Of a DNA stretch of 46,186 bases, positions 9,497-19,094 are shown in pieces. The position numbers were made by a program, and so were the translations under genes. This DNA is from an uncultured Clostridia bacterium (GTDB lineage Bacteria; Bacillota; Clostridia; Christensenellales; Borkfalkiaceae). Each line of letters starts with the position of its first letter. Positions within the stretch are counted from its first letter, which is position 1. Below the pieces are notes generated by a model. That model worked only from the letters and a program-made list of their open reading frames with translations, made no database searches and was not told where the DNA came from. The stretch spans positions 1-46,186 of the forward strand of contig CANRIO010000004.1 in assembly GCA_947630605.1 (NCBI GenBank). Reading direction: 5' to 3'.

Positions 9497-10442
9497 ATTT
9501 CCTCCATTTCCGCGAGACGGTATTCTTCTTCGGCCTCGAGAGGCGCAGATAGACGATCGTGAGCGAGATGATGATGACGGCAAGGATGACGCCCGTCGCC
9601 GCACTCGCACCCGCGTCAAAGGACTGGAAGGCATACTGATAGCTGAGAAGGAGCAGCGAAACGCTCGCCCCGTCCGGGCCGCCCGAGGTCATCACGAGGG
9701 GCTCGTAGAACACCTGAAAGACGGAGATGATCTGAAGGATGAAGAGCATGCGGATCGTCGATCTGATATGGGGAAGGGTGACGTGCCAGATGCGGGCAAG
9801 CGCCCCCGCGCCGTCCATTCTCGCCGCCTCGTATTGCGAATTGTCGATGTTCTGCAGGGCGGAGAGATAGACGAGCACCGTTCCCCCCGCTCCACGCCAC
9901 GTCATCGTGACGACGATGAGCGGGATGGTGAGATCGGGGTCGGACAAGAACTTCGAGACGGGAAGCCCGAGGGCGGTGAGGAGCTGGTTTAAGACCGCGC
10001 CGGGATTGGGGTCGAAGAGATAGGACCACATGATGACGACCGCCATGCCCGAGACGATGGACGGGAAGTAGATGCCGAGGCGGAAGAAGGACTTACAGTG
10101 CACCGCTTCGCTCAGCAAAAGTCCGAGCACGATCGGCACGAGAAAGCCGATGATGATGGACCAGAAGATGTATTTGAAGGTGTTGACGAGCGCCTTCGTG
10201 AACATGGGGTCATGAAAGACTTGCGCATAGTTCGCGAAGTGGTTGAACCCGACGGCCTCGAACCCCTTCGTCTCACTGAACGAGAGGAGCACGTTCTCCG
10301 CGAGCGGCGCCCATACGAAGAAGAGAAAGAGCAAGAGCCCGGGGAGCATCAGAAGCCAGCCGCTCCAATTCCGCTTGAAGAGCCGCTTTGCCTTATAGGT
10401 GAGGGAGGAGCGGTCCACGGGAAGCGCGTTCGCTTTTTTCAT
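9474..10442 (-). CDS. Carbohydrate ABC transporter permease (MalF-like)
   Basis: YEAARMDGAGALARIWHVTLPHIRSTI EAA loop; N-terminal NWSGWLLMLPGLLLFLFFVWAPL. Confidence 0.88.
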   Translation of the reverse strand: MKKANALPVDRSSLTYKAKRLFKRNWSGWLLMLPGLLLFLFFVWAPLAENVLLSFSETKGFEAVGFNHFANYAQVFHDPMFTKALVNTFKYIFWSIIIGFLVPIVLGLLLSEAVHCKSFFRLGIYFPSIVSGMAVVIMWSYLFDPNPGAVLNQLLTALGLPVSKFLSDPDLTIPLIVVTMTWRGAGGTVLVYLSALQNIDNSQYEAARMDGAGALARIWHVTLPHIRSTIRMLFILQIISVFQVFYEPLVMTSGGPDGASVSLLLLSYQYAFQSFDAGASAATGVILAVIIISLTIVYLRLSRPKKNTVSRKWRKYAKKTAQ

Positions 10443-10454
10443 GAGAGATCCCCC

Positions 10455-11873
10455 TTATTTGACTTTATTGAGGAATGTGTTCTGGAATTGGCTGTTCGAC
10501 GTGTCGAGAAGGCTCTTGCAGTTTGCCATCCCCGGATTGGACAGGACGTTCTGGATGGCGTTGTCGAGCAGTTTATACATGTCCTGGCAGTAGTAGGGCT
10601 CCTCCGCACGCTTCATCTGGGGAAGCGTCCCGAAGAAGTCGTTATAATAGTCGAGGTTGACGTTGATATACTTCTCGTCGAGGGCGTTCGCGGCCTCGAG
10701 GTAATCGGCATTCGTCCACGGGCGGATGGTCGGGATGATGGGCATGTTCTTTGCCTGCGCCACCTGATGGCCCTTTTCGATGGCCGCCATCGAGATCGCG
10801 TCCGCCTCGGGGGAGCGGCCGATATATTTGAGGAAGAGAAGCGCGCCCTTTATCTGCTCCTTGGAGGCATAGCTCGGGAAGACAAACGGGGTGCCGCCGT
10901 AGAGCGAATAGCGGCTCGTGCCGTCGCCCGTGGGCATGGGGACGAGGGCGATGTCGTCCTTGTTGAAGTTGAAGTTCGTCACGGGGAGCATGACGCTGTC
11001 GCTCCCGCAAAACGCCATGGCGACGTTCTTCGATCCGAATTTGGCATACCAATCCTGATAGGTGAGCGAGGCGTCGGGATCGATGAGCTTGTCTTGCGCC
11101 ATGCCCTGTATCCATTCGAGGGCCTCGACTGCCGCGGGGTCGTTGAGATTGGCGGTGTACTTGCCGTCTGCGCCCTTCACCTGCATCGCCTCGCAGCCGA
11201 AGTTCCACGCCATGTTGCAGAACTGCCATCCGCCGTTGTTGTTTGCCGAGAGGATGACGAGCCCATAGGTATTGTCAAGACTTTCCGTGACGAGCTCGGA
11301 AACCTCCCTCACCTCTTCGAAGGTGGTTGGATAGAGAGGGTTTCCATCCTCGTCGTAGAGCTTGTAGCTGCCGTCATCGTTCTTGTCGATGACGCCCACA
11401 TAGTTGAGCATTTCGAGGTTCAGAAGCAGTCCCATGCCGTAGCCGTCGCGGGGAACGCCGTAGCATCTGCCGTCCTTGGAGACGGCGTCGCGCATGTCCG
11501 GGTCCATCTTGTCCAGCCAGCCGAGCTCGGTGAGTTCGTCCGTGATGTCGGCGATCCAGCCGTTGTCGATGAGCTTCTGGGGCTCGGTGAAATAGGTCTG
11601 GAAGACGGTGGGGAGCTGCTTCGAAGTCGCCTTTGCGGTGATCGTGTCCGCGCTGTAAACGTAACTGTCCCCCACGATGTCGTACTCGGGATAGTCCGCC
11701 TCGAAGGCCGCCTCCCACTGCCGATACATCTCGACGTCCTGCGTGAGCGTGGGGTCGGGCCACATGCCGATGCTTACCTTTATCTTCCCGTTCCCCTTCC
11801 CGCAGGCGGCAAAGGAGAGAAGCAGCGAGCTTCCCATCAGCACGGACATCGCCGTGCACAGCCATTTTTTCAT
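10455..11873 (-). CDS. Extracellular solute-binding lipoprotein of sugar ABC transporter
   Basis: Lipobox LLSFAACGKG; family-1 SBP-like features; operon with permeases. Start set at MKKWLCTAMS. Confidence 0.85.
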   Translation of the reverse strand: MKKWLCTAMSVLMGSSLLLSFAACGKGNGKIKVSIGMWPDPTLTQDVEMYRQWEAAFEADYPEYDIVGDSYVYSADTITAKATSKQLPTVFQTYFTEPQKLIDNGWIADITDELTELGWLDKMDPDMRDAVSKDGRCYGVPRDGYGMGLLLNLEMLNYVGVIDKNDDGSYKLYDEDGNPLYPTTFEEVREVSELVTESLDNTYGLVILSANNNGGWQFCNMAWNFGCEAMQVKGADGKYTANLNDPAAVEALEWIQGMAQDKLIDPDASLTYQDWYAKFGSKNVAMAFCGSDSVMLPVTNFNFNKDDIALVPMPTGDGTSRYSLYGGTPFVFPSYASKEQIKGALLFLKYIGRSPEADAISMAAIEKGHQVAQAKNMPIIPTIRPWTNADYLEAANALDEKYINVNLDYYNDFFGTLPQMKRAEEPYYCQDMYKLLDNAIQNVLSNPGMANCKSLLDTSNSQFQNTFLNKVK

Positions 11874-11982
11874 AATAAGTTCCCTCCTTATCGGATACTT
11901 TTCCTCACTATCATTATAAATTGACAACTAAGTAAGATAAATAGGGTAAAACAGCAAAAACGTTGAGAAAACTGCCCACCTC

Positions 11983-12011
11983 TTGCAAAACGGCGGGCTA
12001 TGTGGTATAAT
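11983..12011 (+). promoter_or_regulatory. Promoter of orphan sensor gene
   Basis: TTGCAA-17 bp-TATAAT (12006-12011), only 6 nt before ATG 12018. Confidence 0.6.
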
Positions 12012-12017
12012 CGGAGC

Positions 12018-13013
12018 ATGTTCCGAAAGCTCTCCAGAAACATCTATCTGCCCGTCTTTCTGATCGCGCTTTTCCTCATCCTCTTCGTGGATATCTTTTC
12101 CGCCGTCATGATCACAAAGACGCTGCAAAGCACCTTCGTCAGCGTGGGGAAGAGCCGCGTCTCCCGCGCGCTCGATTCCTGCGAGCTCTACATCAATTCC
12201 GTCTCCGCCTCCACCTACAACCTCTCGCAGAGCGGCGTGCTCATCGAAGAGCTCACAAACAGCAGGGATGTTTCGCTTACAAGTCTGCTCGATAATACCT
12301 GCAATTATTCCCTCAACATGAACGGCGTGTGCGCCTATTCGGCGGGCGGGAAGGTCTACACCTCCTCGGGGATCTCCGCCGTCCCCTCCCTCGAAGAACT
12401 GCGCGGGTGCGAGGGCATCTCCGCCTTCCTCGCAGGGGATGCGGACAGCTTCATCTCCTTCCGCACGACCTGCATTGCGGACATCTACGGCAACGTCTCC
12501 TATCCCGATAAAATGGGCGTCATCACCTGCTGCCAAAGGGTGCGCGGCGAAAAGGGCGAGACGGTGGGCTATCTCTTTGCCGATGTCCTTCCCTCCAACC
12601 TCTACGACCTCTTCCTCGAGCGGGAACAGCTCGACGGGGCGTGGGCGTTCATCACCTTCGGGGAGGAATATTTCGACTATGGCGGAAATGCGGCGCATGA
12701 GGATCTTTTGCGGGGCGGGCACCGGGGCTATTTCAAATACGAGGCCGCCGCGGATGACGATCGCTTCGCCCTCACCGTCTTCGAGAGCACCGCGCCCTAT
12801 GGCCGCCGCCTCGCCGTACTCATCGGGGTGCTCCTCGCCGTCTCCGCCGTTCTCGCCGCCGCAGCGTACTTTGCGGCCATGGGTACCGCGAAGAGCGTCA
12901 CAAAACGTCTCGACCGCCTCGAGGAGAAGATGAGCGCACAGGAGCTTCCCTCCCTTCCTCCCGCGGACATGGGTGCTCCGCCCGCCGTAAAAGAAGAGCA
13001 AAAACACAAATAA
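12018..13013 (+). CDS. Membrane sensor protein with extracytoplasmic (Cache-like) domain but no kinase domain
   Basis: Two TM segments flanking an ~230-aa extracellular region, then a short coiled-coil tail; no HisKA/HATPase motif before the stop. Confidence 0.6.
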   Translation: MFRKLSRNIYLPVFLIALFLILFVDIFSAVMITKTLQSTFVSVGKSRVSRALDSCELYINSVSASTYNLSQSGVLIEELTNSRDVSLTSLLDNTCNYSLNMNGVCAYSAGGKVYTSSGISAVPSLEELRGCEGISAFLAGDADSFISFRTTCIADIYGNVSYPDKMGVITCCQRVRGEKGETVGYLFADVLPSNLYDLFLEREQLDGAWAFITFGEEYFDYGGNAAHEDLLRGGHRGYFKYEAAADDDRFALTVFESTAPYGRRLAVLIGVLLAVSAVLAAAAYFAAMGTAKSVTKRLDRLEEKMSAQELPSLPPADMGAPPAVKEEQKHK

Positions 13014-13024
13014 GCAGATAAGGC

Positions 13025-13067
13025 CCATGAAAAAACGGCACCCCGCGGGGGTGCCGTTTTTTCATGG
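13025..13067. terminator. Bidirectional terminator
   Basis: CCATGAAAAAACGGCACCCC-GCG-GGGGTGCCGTTTTTTCATGG, ~20-bp arms, between convergent genes. Confidence 0.9.
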
Positions 13068-13070
13068 AGA

Positions 13071-14753
13071 TCATTGCTTTTTCAAACGTGCCCGTACCAA
13101 AGTCCCCTTCCCCTTTTCGGAGGAGACTTCGAGGCCGTAGCCGTCGCCGTATTGGAGATGGATGCGCTCGTTGACGTTCTTGAGGCCGTAGCCGCCCTCC
13201 ACGCCCGCGGGCCGCGCAAGGATGTCCCCGGGGACGTCGAAGCCGCTCCCGTCGTCCTCCACTTCGAAGAGGATGTCCTCCCCCTCGCTGAAGGCGCGGA
13301 TAAAGAGGTTCCCGCTCCCGCTGTCGAAGGCGTATTTGAGGCTGTTCTCGATGATGGGCTGCAGGATGAGCTTTAAGGTCATTTCGGAGGCGATCGCCTC
13401 CTCCATGTCGATGTGCACCGTGAACCTGCCCGGGTGGCGGATGGCGTCGATCTCGAGGTAGCTTTTGACCATCTCGATCTCATCGGACACCTTGACGAAC
13501 TTGTCGCCGCCGTGCAAAAATAGGCGGAAAAAGCGGGCGAGGTTCATCACGAGCCTGTCGATCTCGGACTGCTTCTTGATGCGTGCCATCCATGAGATGG
13601 CGTCGAGGGTGTTGTAGAGGAAGTGCGGGTTGATCTGCATCTGCAGGCTCTCGAGCTCCAACTTTCTCTGGAGCTGCATGTCCTCGCGGTTCTTCTCCAC
13701 GAGGTCGTAGATCCTGTCCATCATGTCGTCGTATGTGCGTTCGAGCTGGACGAGCTCATCGCCCGCAGGGAGGACGGAGGCGTGGCTCTTTGTCGGTTCC
13801 GCCGTCGCGCTGATGCTCTCGCTGAGCAGTTTCATGGGCCGTGAGAGCTTGTTCGCCCTGATTATGGCGAGGATGACGGAGACAACGAGCATCGCAAAGG
13901 AGACGCAGAGGACCACGGCGAGCGTCGTGTCCATTTCGCCGAAGTAGTAGTTATAATCGAGCACGCTGACGATGCAACTGTCGAAGCCGTAGCGGGAATT
14001 GAGGGTCTCCGCCTTCCCCGTAACGACGATGCTCTTCACGCCGTCGAGCGTCTTTGTCTTGTATGCGGGGGAGGCGGCGGGATCGTAGACGTCGCTGTAG
14101 ACGATGACCTTTCCGACGAGCGTCTCGTCGATGTGCGAGACGATGTAGCCGTCCGACCGCATGATGAAGGAATACCCCTCCCCGCCCGAGACGGGGTTGC
14201 ACATCTCGCGGATCTTCGCTTCGGACATATAGAAGAGCATGACGCCCTCGAAGCCGTTCACGATGCCGCTCGAATAGAGCCCGAGGATGAGGCTTTTTCC
14301 CGCATTCCCCACATAGAAGAGGTTGTTTTTGTGCGCTTCGAGGACTGCATAGCTCTCCGGGATGTAGGCGGCGCTCCCATGCAGGGAGAAGCGGTCCTCC
14401 CCGAGGAGAAATTCCACGTCGTCGAAGTATTCGGGATCGACGCCCACCCGCCGCATGAGGGCATTGAAGCTCTCCTCCCGCTCCCCTCTTTCCGCCCCCT
14501 CGTCCGCGACCGTGAGCAAAAGTTCGACATTCCCGCTCCCCGCGATGCGCCCATAGAGGTAGGCGCTCTCGTTGATGACGTCCGTGACGGCGAGATCGAG
14601 CTCCTCCTGCATGGAGAAGGAATTCCGGCGGATATAGCCGTTCATCGAGATGCGGAAGCCGACGTAAAACACCGCGATCAGCACGGAGAATACTGCGGTC
14701 AGGATGCTCACGAAGGAGAGGATGAACTTGGTGGAGATGTGCTTGAGCTTCAT
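13071..14753 (-). CDS. Sensor histidine kinase, YesM/LytS type
   Basis: QINPHFLYNTLDAISWMARIKK H-box; PIIENSLKYAF N-box; GYGLKNVNERIHLQYG. ATGA overlap with the response regulator. Confidence 0.9.
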   Translation of the reverse strand: MKLKHISTKFILSFVSILTAVFSVLIAVFYVGFRISMNGYIRRNSFSMQEELDLAVTDVINESAYLYGRIAGSGNVELLLTVADEGAERGEREESFNALMRRVGVDPEYFDDVEFLLGEDRFSLHGSAAYIPESYAVLEAHKNNLFYVGNAGKSLILGLYSSGIVNGFEGVMLFYMSEAKIREMCNPVSGGEGYSFIMRSDGYIVSHIDETLVGKVIVYSDVYDPAASPAYKTKTLDGVKSIVVTGKAETLNSRYGFDSCIVSVLDYNYYFGEMDTTLAVVLCVSFAMLVVSVILAIIRANKLSRPMKLLSESISATAEPTKSHASVLPAGDELVQLERTYDDMMDRIYDLVEKNREDMQLQRKLELESLQMQINPHFLYNTLDAISWMARIKKQSEIDRLVMNLARFFRLFLHGGDKFVKVSDEIEMVKSYLEIDAIRHPGRFTVHIDMEEAIASEMTLKLILQPIIENSLKYAFDSGSGNLFIRAFSEGEDILFEVEDDGSGFDVPGDILARPAGVEGGYGLKNVNERIHLQYGDGYGLEVSSEKGKGTLVRARLKKQ

Positions 14754-15925
14754 TGCATTTTCTTTTCGAGCCATTCGCTCGCCGTACAGCCGAGAAAGTC
14801 TTTGAATACTTGACCAAAGTATTTGACGTCGTTATACCCGACGGCATAGGCGATCTCGCCGATGCGCAGATCCCCGAGAAGGAGGAGCTCCTGCGCCTTC
14901 ATCATCCTGTATTCGGTGAGGCACTCGTTGAAGGTCTTGCCGAGCTCTGCCTTGAACTCGTGCATGAGGTGGCTCTCGGAGGTGAAGAGCATTTCGGCGA
15001 CCGACTTCACCGAGAGCTTTTTCGCATAGTCGCGTTCGATGACGGTGAGGGCGTCGCGGACCACCTTTTTGAGGCGCCCGTTCCCGCTCTCCGTCACCAC
15101 ACAGTTGATGGCCGTATAGAGGGTGTTCTTGCTCAGCTCCTTTGCGGCACGGTATGCCCCGCGGATGTCTCCCCCGATGGAGACGGCGGCGACGGGGAAG
15201 CGTGCATCGGTGCGCCTGAGCGTCTTTTCGAGCAATTTTTCGATTTCCCGCTGTGCGATGCCGAGGGGTGCGGAGGTGAGCATCACCGCCCTGTCGGGGA
15301 ACACTTCGAAGGCATTCGTAAAGCCTGCGAGCGCCCTTTCCGCGTCTGCGAGGAAGGTGGAGATATAGGGGTCGCCCGTGTAGATATAGAGGAGGGTGCC
15401 CTCTTCGGGAAGTTCGACGCCGAGGAGGGAGAGCTGTTCCATGGAGGCCGAGAGGCTCTCCTCCCCCGAGAGGAGCTTTTCGAACTGCTGTCTTCTCACA
15501 ATGGGGAGATTGCTGATGAACTGTCCGAGCATGCGGCTATCCCTGCGCTTTTCGTGCAGTTTTGCCATGACTTCGCTCACGCGGTGCAGAAGTTCTTCGC
15601 TCTCGATGGGCTTCAGAAGAAAGCCCGCGACTCCGCTGTCGAGTGCGCGCCTTGCGTTTTCAAAGTCCTTATACCCGCTGTAGACGATGACGGCGAGGTC
15701 CGCCCCTTCGTCGAAGAGCGTCTTTGCCATCTGCAATCCGTCCATGACGGGCATGCGGACGTCGGCGATGATGAGGTCGGGACGAAGGCTCCTTGCGAGC
15801 CTCAACCCCTCCTCGCCGTTTTCCGCCACGGCGGCGACTTCGATGCCGATCGACTGCCAATCGATGGCGACCCGAAGGCCCTCCCTCACGAGATAGTCAT
15901 CGTCCACGATCAACAATTTATCCAT
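14750..15925 (-). CDS. Response regulator with AraC-type DNA-binding domain (YesN-like)
   Basis: LLIVDDDYLVREGL...IIADVRMPVMDGLQM receiver; C-terminal AraC HTH (IAYAVGYNDVKYFGQVFKDFLG). Confidence 0.92.
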   Translation of the reverse strand: MDKLLIVDDDYLVREGLRVAIDWQSIGIEVAAVAENGEEGLRLARSLRPDLIIADVRMPVMDGLQMAKTLFDEGADLAVIVYSGYKDFENARRALDSGVAGFLLKPIESEELLHRVSEVMAKLHEKRRDSRMLGQFISNLPIVRRQQFEKLLSGEESLSASMEQLSLLGVELPEEGTLLYIYTGDPYISTFLADAERALAGFTNAFEVFPDRAVMLTSAPLGIAQREIEKLLEKTLRRTDARFPVAAVSIGGDIRGAYRAAKELSKNTLYTAINCVVTESGNGRLKKVVRDALTVIERDYAKKLSVKSVAEMLFTSESHLMHEFKAELGKTFNECLTEYRMMKAQELLLLGDLRIGEIAYAVGYNDVKYFGQVFKDFLGCTASEWLEKKMQ

Positions 15926-16054
15926 TGTGTCCCCTTTTCTTCATTATACTATAAATAATCGCTCTTTTCAAGAGAAAACGGGAAAACAGGCCGCCGCATT
16001 TTGCGGACGGCCTGCCCATTTACCTACTTATTCGCAATGATCTTTGCGAAAGTG

Positions 16055-19000
16055 TCAGTGTCTCTTCTTCCTGACGACGACAATGATGACGGCGATGAGG
16101 ACAACGCCCGCGAGCACACCGATGACGATGCCGACGATCGCGCCCGTCGAAAGGCCGCCGTTGCCGCCCTCTGTGGTGCCGGGGGTGGTGCCGCCGCCCT
16201 GGGTGCCGCCGCCTTGGGTTCCGCCGCCTTGGGTGCCGCCGCCCTGCTGTGCGGAGACGGTGATCTGGATGGTATCCGACGCCTCGTTGCCCTTCACGTC
16301 GCGCGCGGTGACGGTGACGGTGTAGACGCCCTCCGCCGCCGTAAACTTGCCCTCGGTGAGGGTGACCGCTTCGCCGTCCTTGGTGACAGAGACGGTCACT
16401 TCCAGCTCTTCCGCCGAGGCAACGTCGTCCGTTGCGGTGTAGGCGACGGTGATCTCGTCGCCCGCCGTTGCGGTCGTCGGAGTGGTGATGTGCACTTCGG
16501 GTTTCACGGTGTCGAGATAGGTCGGAAGCGTTTCCACTGCTTGGGCATAGCCCTCTGCAACGGCGGGGGAAGCAGTGTACTTCATGAGCTTCATGCTGTT
16601 GATCTTGAAGGGACCCGTACCCGTGCCGCCGGTGTGGATGTGGAAGTTGCTCATTTCGATGTCGCTTTTTTCAAGGTCGATATACACCGTCCTGGCCTCG
16701 TCTGCGACAAATCCCGTGTCGGCAAGAAGGGTGCCGTCCGTGAGGTAGAGATAACCCTCCGTATCGTGAATGCCGAGGCCGCCCGCATAACGGGTCCCGT
16801 TCGTGAATTGGAATCTCAAGTCCGCAAGGCTGGTCCCTGTGGGAACGACGAACTCGATGGCGAGCACATCGTAGGTCTCGGTGAGCTCATCGATCCCCTT
16901 CATTTCGCAGACATATTGATATCCGTCCGACGTCGGCTGGAAGTCGAGGGTATAGTCGGCGTCGCCTGTCTCGGTCTTCAGAGTGTAGGCATTCTCTGCG
17001 TCGGGAACTACTTGTGCGGAAGCGCGCACAAGATCGACGAGCTTCATGCTGTTGATCTTGAAGGAACCCGTGCCCGTGCCGTTCGTGTGGATGTGGAAGT
17101 TGCCGAGCTCAATGTCGCTCTTTTCAAGGTCGATATACACCGTCTTTGCCTGTCCTGCGACAAAGCCCGCATCGGCAAGAAGGGTGCCGTCCGTGAGGTA
17201 GAGGTAGCCGTCTGCGTCATGGTCACCGAGGCCGCCCGCCCAACGCATTCCGTTTTTGCATTCGAAGCGAATACCCGAAAGATCTGTCCCTTCGGCGATC
17301 TCGAACTCCACGGCAAGGGCGTTATAGAAGTCGGGCGTACCGTCGAGGCCCATGACCTGACATGCATATTGATATCCGTCATCGGTCGCTTGGAAGTCGA
17401 AGGTGAAGGGCTCATCGCCCGCCTCGCTCATGACCGTCTTCACGCAATCGGTGAGCACCATGTCCGCTTCGTCCACGAAGAAGATGGTGTCGATATAGAG
17501 CTTGCCCGTGCCGCCGAGGCGAATGTTCATGCCGCAGTAGCCCGCCTCGGAGACCGCAAAGCCGCTCTCCTCGATGTCGACGACGATATAGTACCAATCG
17601 CCGTCACGGTAGGGGTTGCTCTCGTCAAGGAGCGGGGTCGCAAGGCCGTAGGCGACCTTGAGATCGTGCGACCAAATGTCGTCCGTATACGCATCATCGG
17701 GATCGCCAAGCCCAAAACGGAAGCCGGTAAGATCTGCGCCGTCCTCTGCTCTCATCTTGAACACGACGTATTTGCCGTTCACGACGCTCTTGGACTTGAA
17801 CTTGAAGTTGATATTACCGTCCGCTACGAGAGTGGTCGCGTCGAAGACGAGGCAGCCGTCCTTCACTTCGACGAGATTTCCGTTGTCGTAGGAGAGCCTG
17901 TAGTCGAGGCCCGCATCCGCAAGTCCTTCCACTGCGATCATATCATCATAGACGCCCGTAAAGCCCTTCTGCGCGAAGGAGAAGTCGTCGAGGACTTCGG
18001 CGCTTTCCGCATCGATGACAGGGACGACCGTCTCGGGGGCACGCTGGACGGCGTTCGTGAGGTAGATGCGCGTTACGGTGACGCCGTTTGCATCGCTTCC
18101 GTCATAGGAGAACTTGAAGCCCTTCTCGGTGCCATTGAGTGCGACGGAATATCCGTCGTAGGCTTCGGGGGTGCCCCAAGTCGTGCCGTCCGTCGTCGTG
18201 GCGACTTTGAGGTGCGCGGTGTCGCCCTCCGTTTCGATGATGGCATAGTCGTAATTGCCGACGGCCGTCGTTTTCACCACAGAGAAGCTGCCGCCTTCGG
18301 TGAGTTTGACGGCGCGCTTGACGATATGGCCCCCGGCGGATTCCGCCCACCATGTACCCGCATCTGCGAGTTTGGCGGTCGCAGCCACATCGTCTCCGCC
18401 CCGGAAATCGTTGATGACCGTCTGATTGTAGGTGACGGAGGCGATATCGATGACGCCCGCGGCACCTTCCGCCGCAAAGAGATGAATCCCCTGGATGATC
18501 CCGTCCTTGAACTGCGTTTGCGTCGTCGGATATACTTCGTCGTCCTCATAGCTCGTCGCAAAGCCGATCTCGAAGTTTTGCCACTCGGCGGTGATCTGTG
18601 CGGGAAGAGATTCGTTGTCCGCCGTCTTGAGCTCGCTCATCGACTTGATAAGGACGGCCGCCTCCTGATTCGTCGAGTCGCGCACGCCGAATTTCAGGTC
18701 AGAGAGGTTGACGTTCCCGTTGGGCGCACGCATTTTGAATGTGAGCTTCCCGCTCTTATTCATCTCCGTAAAACTGCCCGAGCCTTGCTTATAGATGGCA
18801 CTTACGGTCGATGCGGCACTCCCCGCGGTGTACTCGACGTGCAGATAGGGCTTTTCGCCGAGATCTACATGATCCCCTTCGGCCTTCACCGTGTCGCTGA
18901 TGATGTCTCTGTCGAAGTCCTCAAACACGACGTCCAATTTGCCGTCGAATTCGTGGCCTTCCGTCGCTTGATCCGCGAGCGCCGTCAGCGTGAGACCGGA

Positions 19001-19063
19001 GGTCAACGTCGCTATGAGCGCGGCGGAAAGAGCAGTCAGCAAGATTTTTTGTCTTGTCTTCAT
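16055..19063 (-). CDS. Large secreted, membrane-anchored protein with tandem carbohydrate-binding-like repeats and Ig-like domain
   Basis: N-terminal signal peptide; two near-identical ~150-aa repeats (DGYQYxCxMxG...YLYLTDGTLLADxGFVA...FKINSMKL); GGGTQ x4 linker then TM helix and RKKRH tail. Confidence 0.75.
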   Translation of the reverse strand: MKTRQKILLTALSAALIATLTSGLTLTALADQATEGHEFDGKLDVVFEDFDRDIISDTVKAEGDHVDLGEKPYLHVEYTAGSAASTVSAIYKQGSGSFTEMNKSGKLTFKMRAPNGNVNLSDLKFGVRDSTNQEAAVLIKSMSELKTADNESLPAQITAEWQNFEIGFATSYEDDEVYPTTQTQFKDGIIQGIHLFAAEGAAGVIDIASVTYNQTVINDFRGGDDVAATAKLADAGTWWAESAGGHIVKRAVKLTEGGSFSVVKTTAVGNYDYAIIETEGDTAHLKVATTTDGTTWGTPEAYDGYSVALNGTEKGFKFSYDGSDANGVTVTRIYLTNAVQRAPETVVPVIDAESAEVLDDFSFAQKGFTGVYDDMIAVEGLADAGLDYRLSYDNGNLVEVKDGCLVFDATTLVADGNINFKFKSKSVVNGKYVVFKMRAEDGADLTGFRFGLGDPDDAYTDDIWSHDLKVAYGLATPLLDESNPYRDGDWYYIVVDIEESGFAVSEAGYCGMNIRLGGTGKLYIDTIFFVDEADMVLTDCVKTVMSEAGDEPFTFDFQATDDGYQYACQVMGLDGTPDFYNALAVEFEIAEGTDLSGIRFECKNGMRWAGGLGDHDADGYLYLTDGTLLADAGFVAGQAKTVYIDLEKSDIELGNFHIHTNGTGTGSFKINSMKLVDLVRASAQVVPDAENAYTLKTETGDADYTLDFQPTSDGYQYVCEMKGIDELTETYDVLAIEFVVPTGTSLADLRFQFTNGTRYAGGLGIHDTEGYLYLTDGTLLADTGFVADEARTVYIDLEKSDIEMSNFHIHTGGTGTGPFKINSMKLMKYTASPAVAEGYAQAVETLPTYLDTVKPEVHITTPTTATAGDEITVAYTATDDVASAEELEVTVSVTKDGEAVTLTEGKFTAAEGVYTVTVTARDVKGNEASDTIQITVSAQQGGGTQGGGTQGGGTQGGGTTPGTTEGGNGGLSTGAIVGIVIGVLAGVVLIAVIIVVVRKKRH

Positions 19064-19094
19064 ACCAAATACTCCCCTTTATAAATTTTTTATC

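Noticed and set aside
4468-11924. Long plus-strand ORFs (712, 759, 372, 608 aa) across the GH65/ABC operon
   Set aside because: Antisense shadows of clearly recognisable minus-strand genes.
16150-16250. GGGTQ-coding repeats as a mobile or CRISPR repeat
   Set aside because: Low-complexity glycine linker before a TM helix.
16001-19084. 1027-aa plus-strand ORF antisense to the surface protein
   Set aside because: GC-rich antisense shadow ORF; composition lacks recognisable domains while the minus frame has a signal peptide, repeats and TM anchor.
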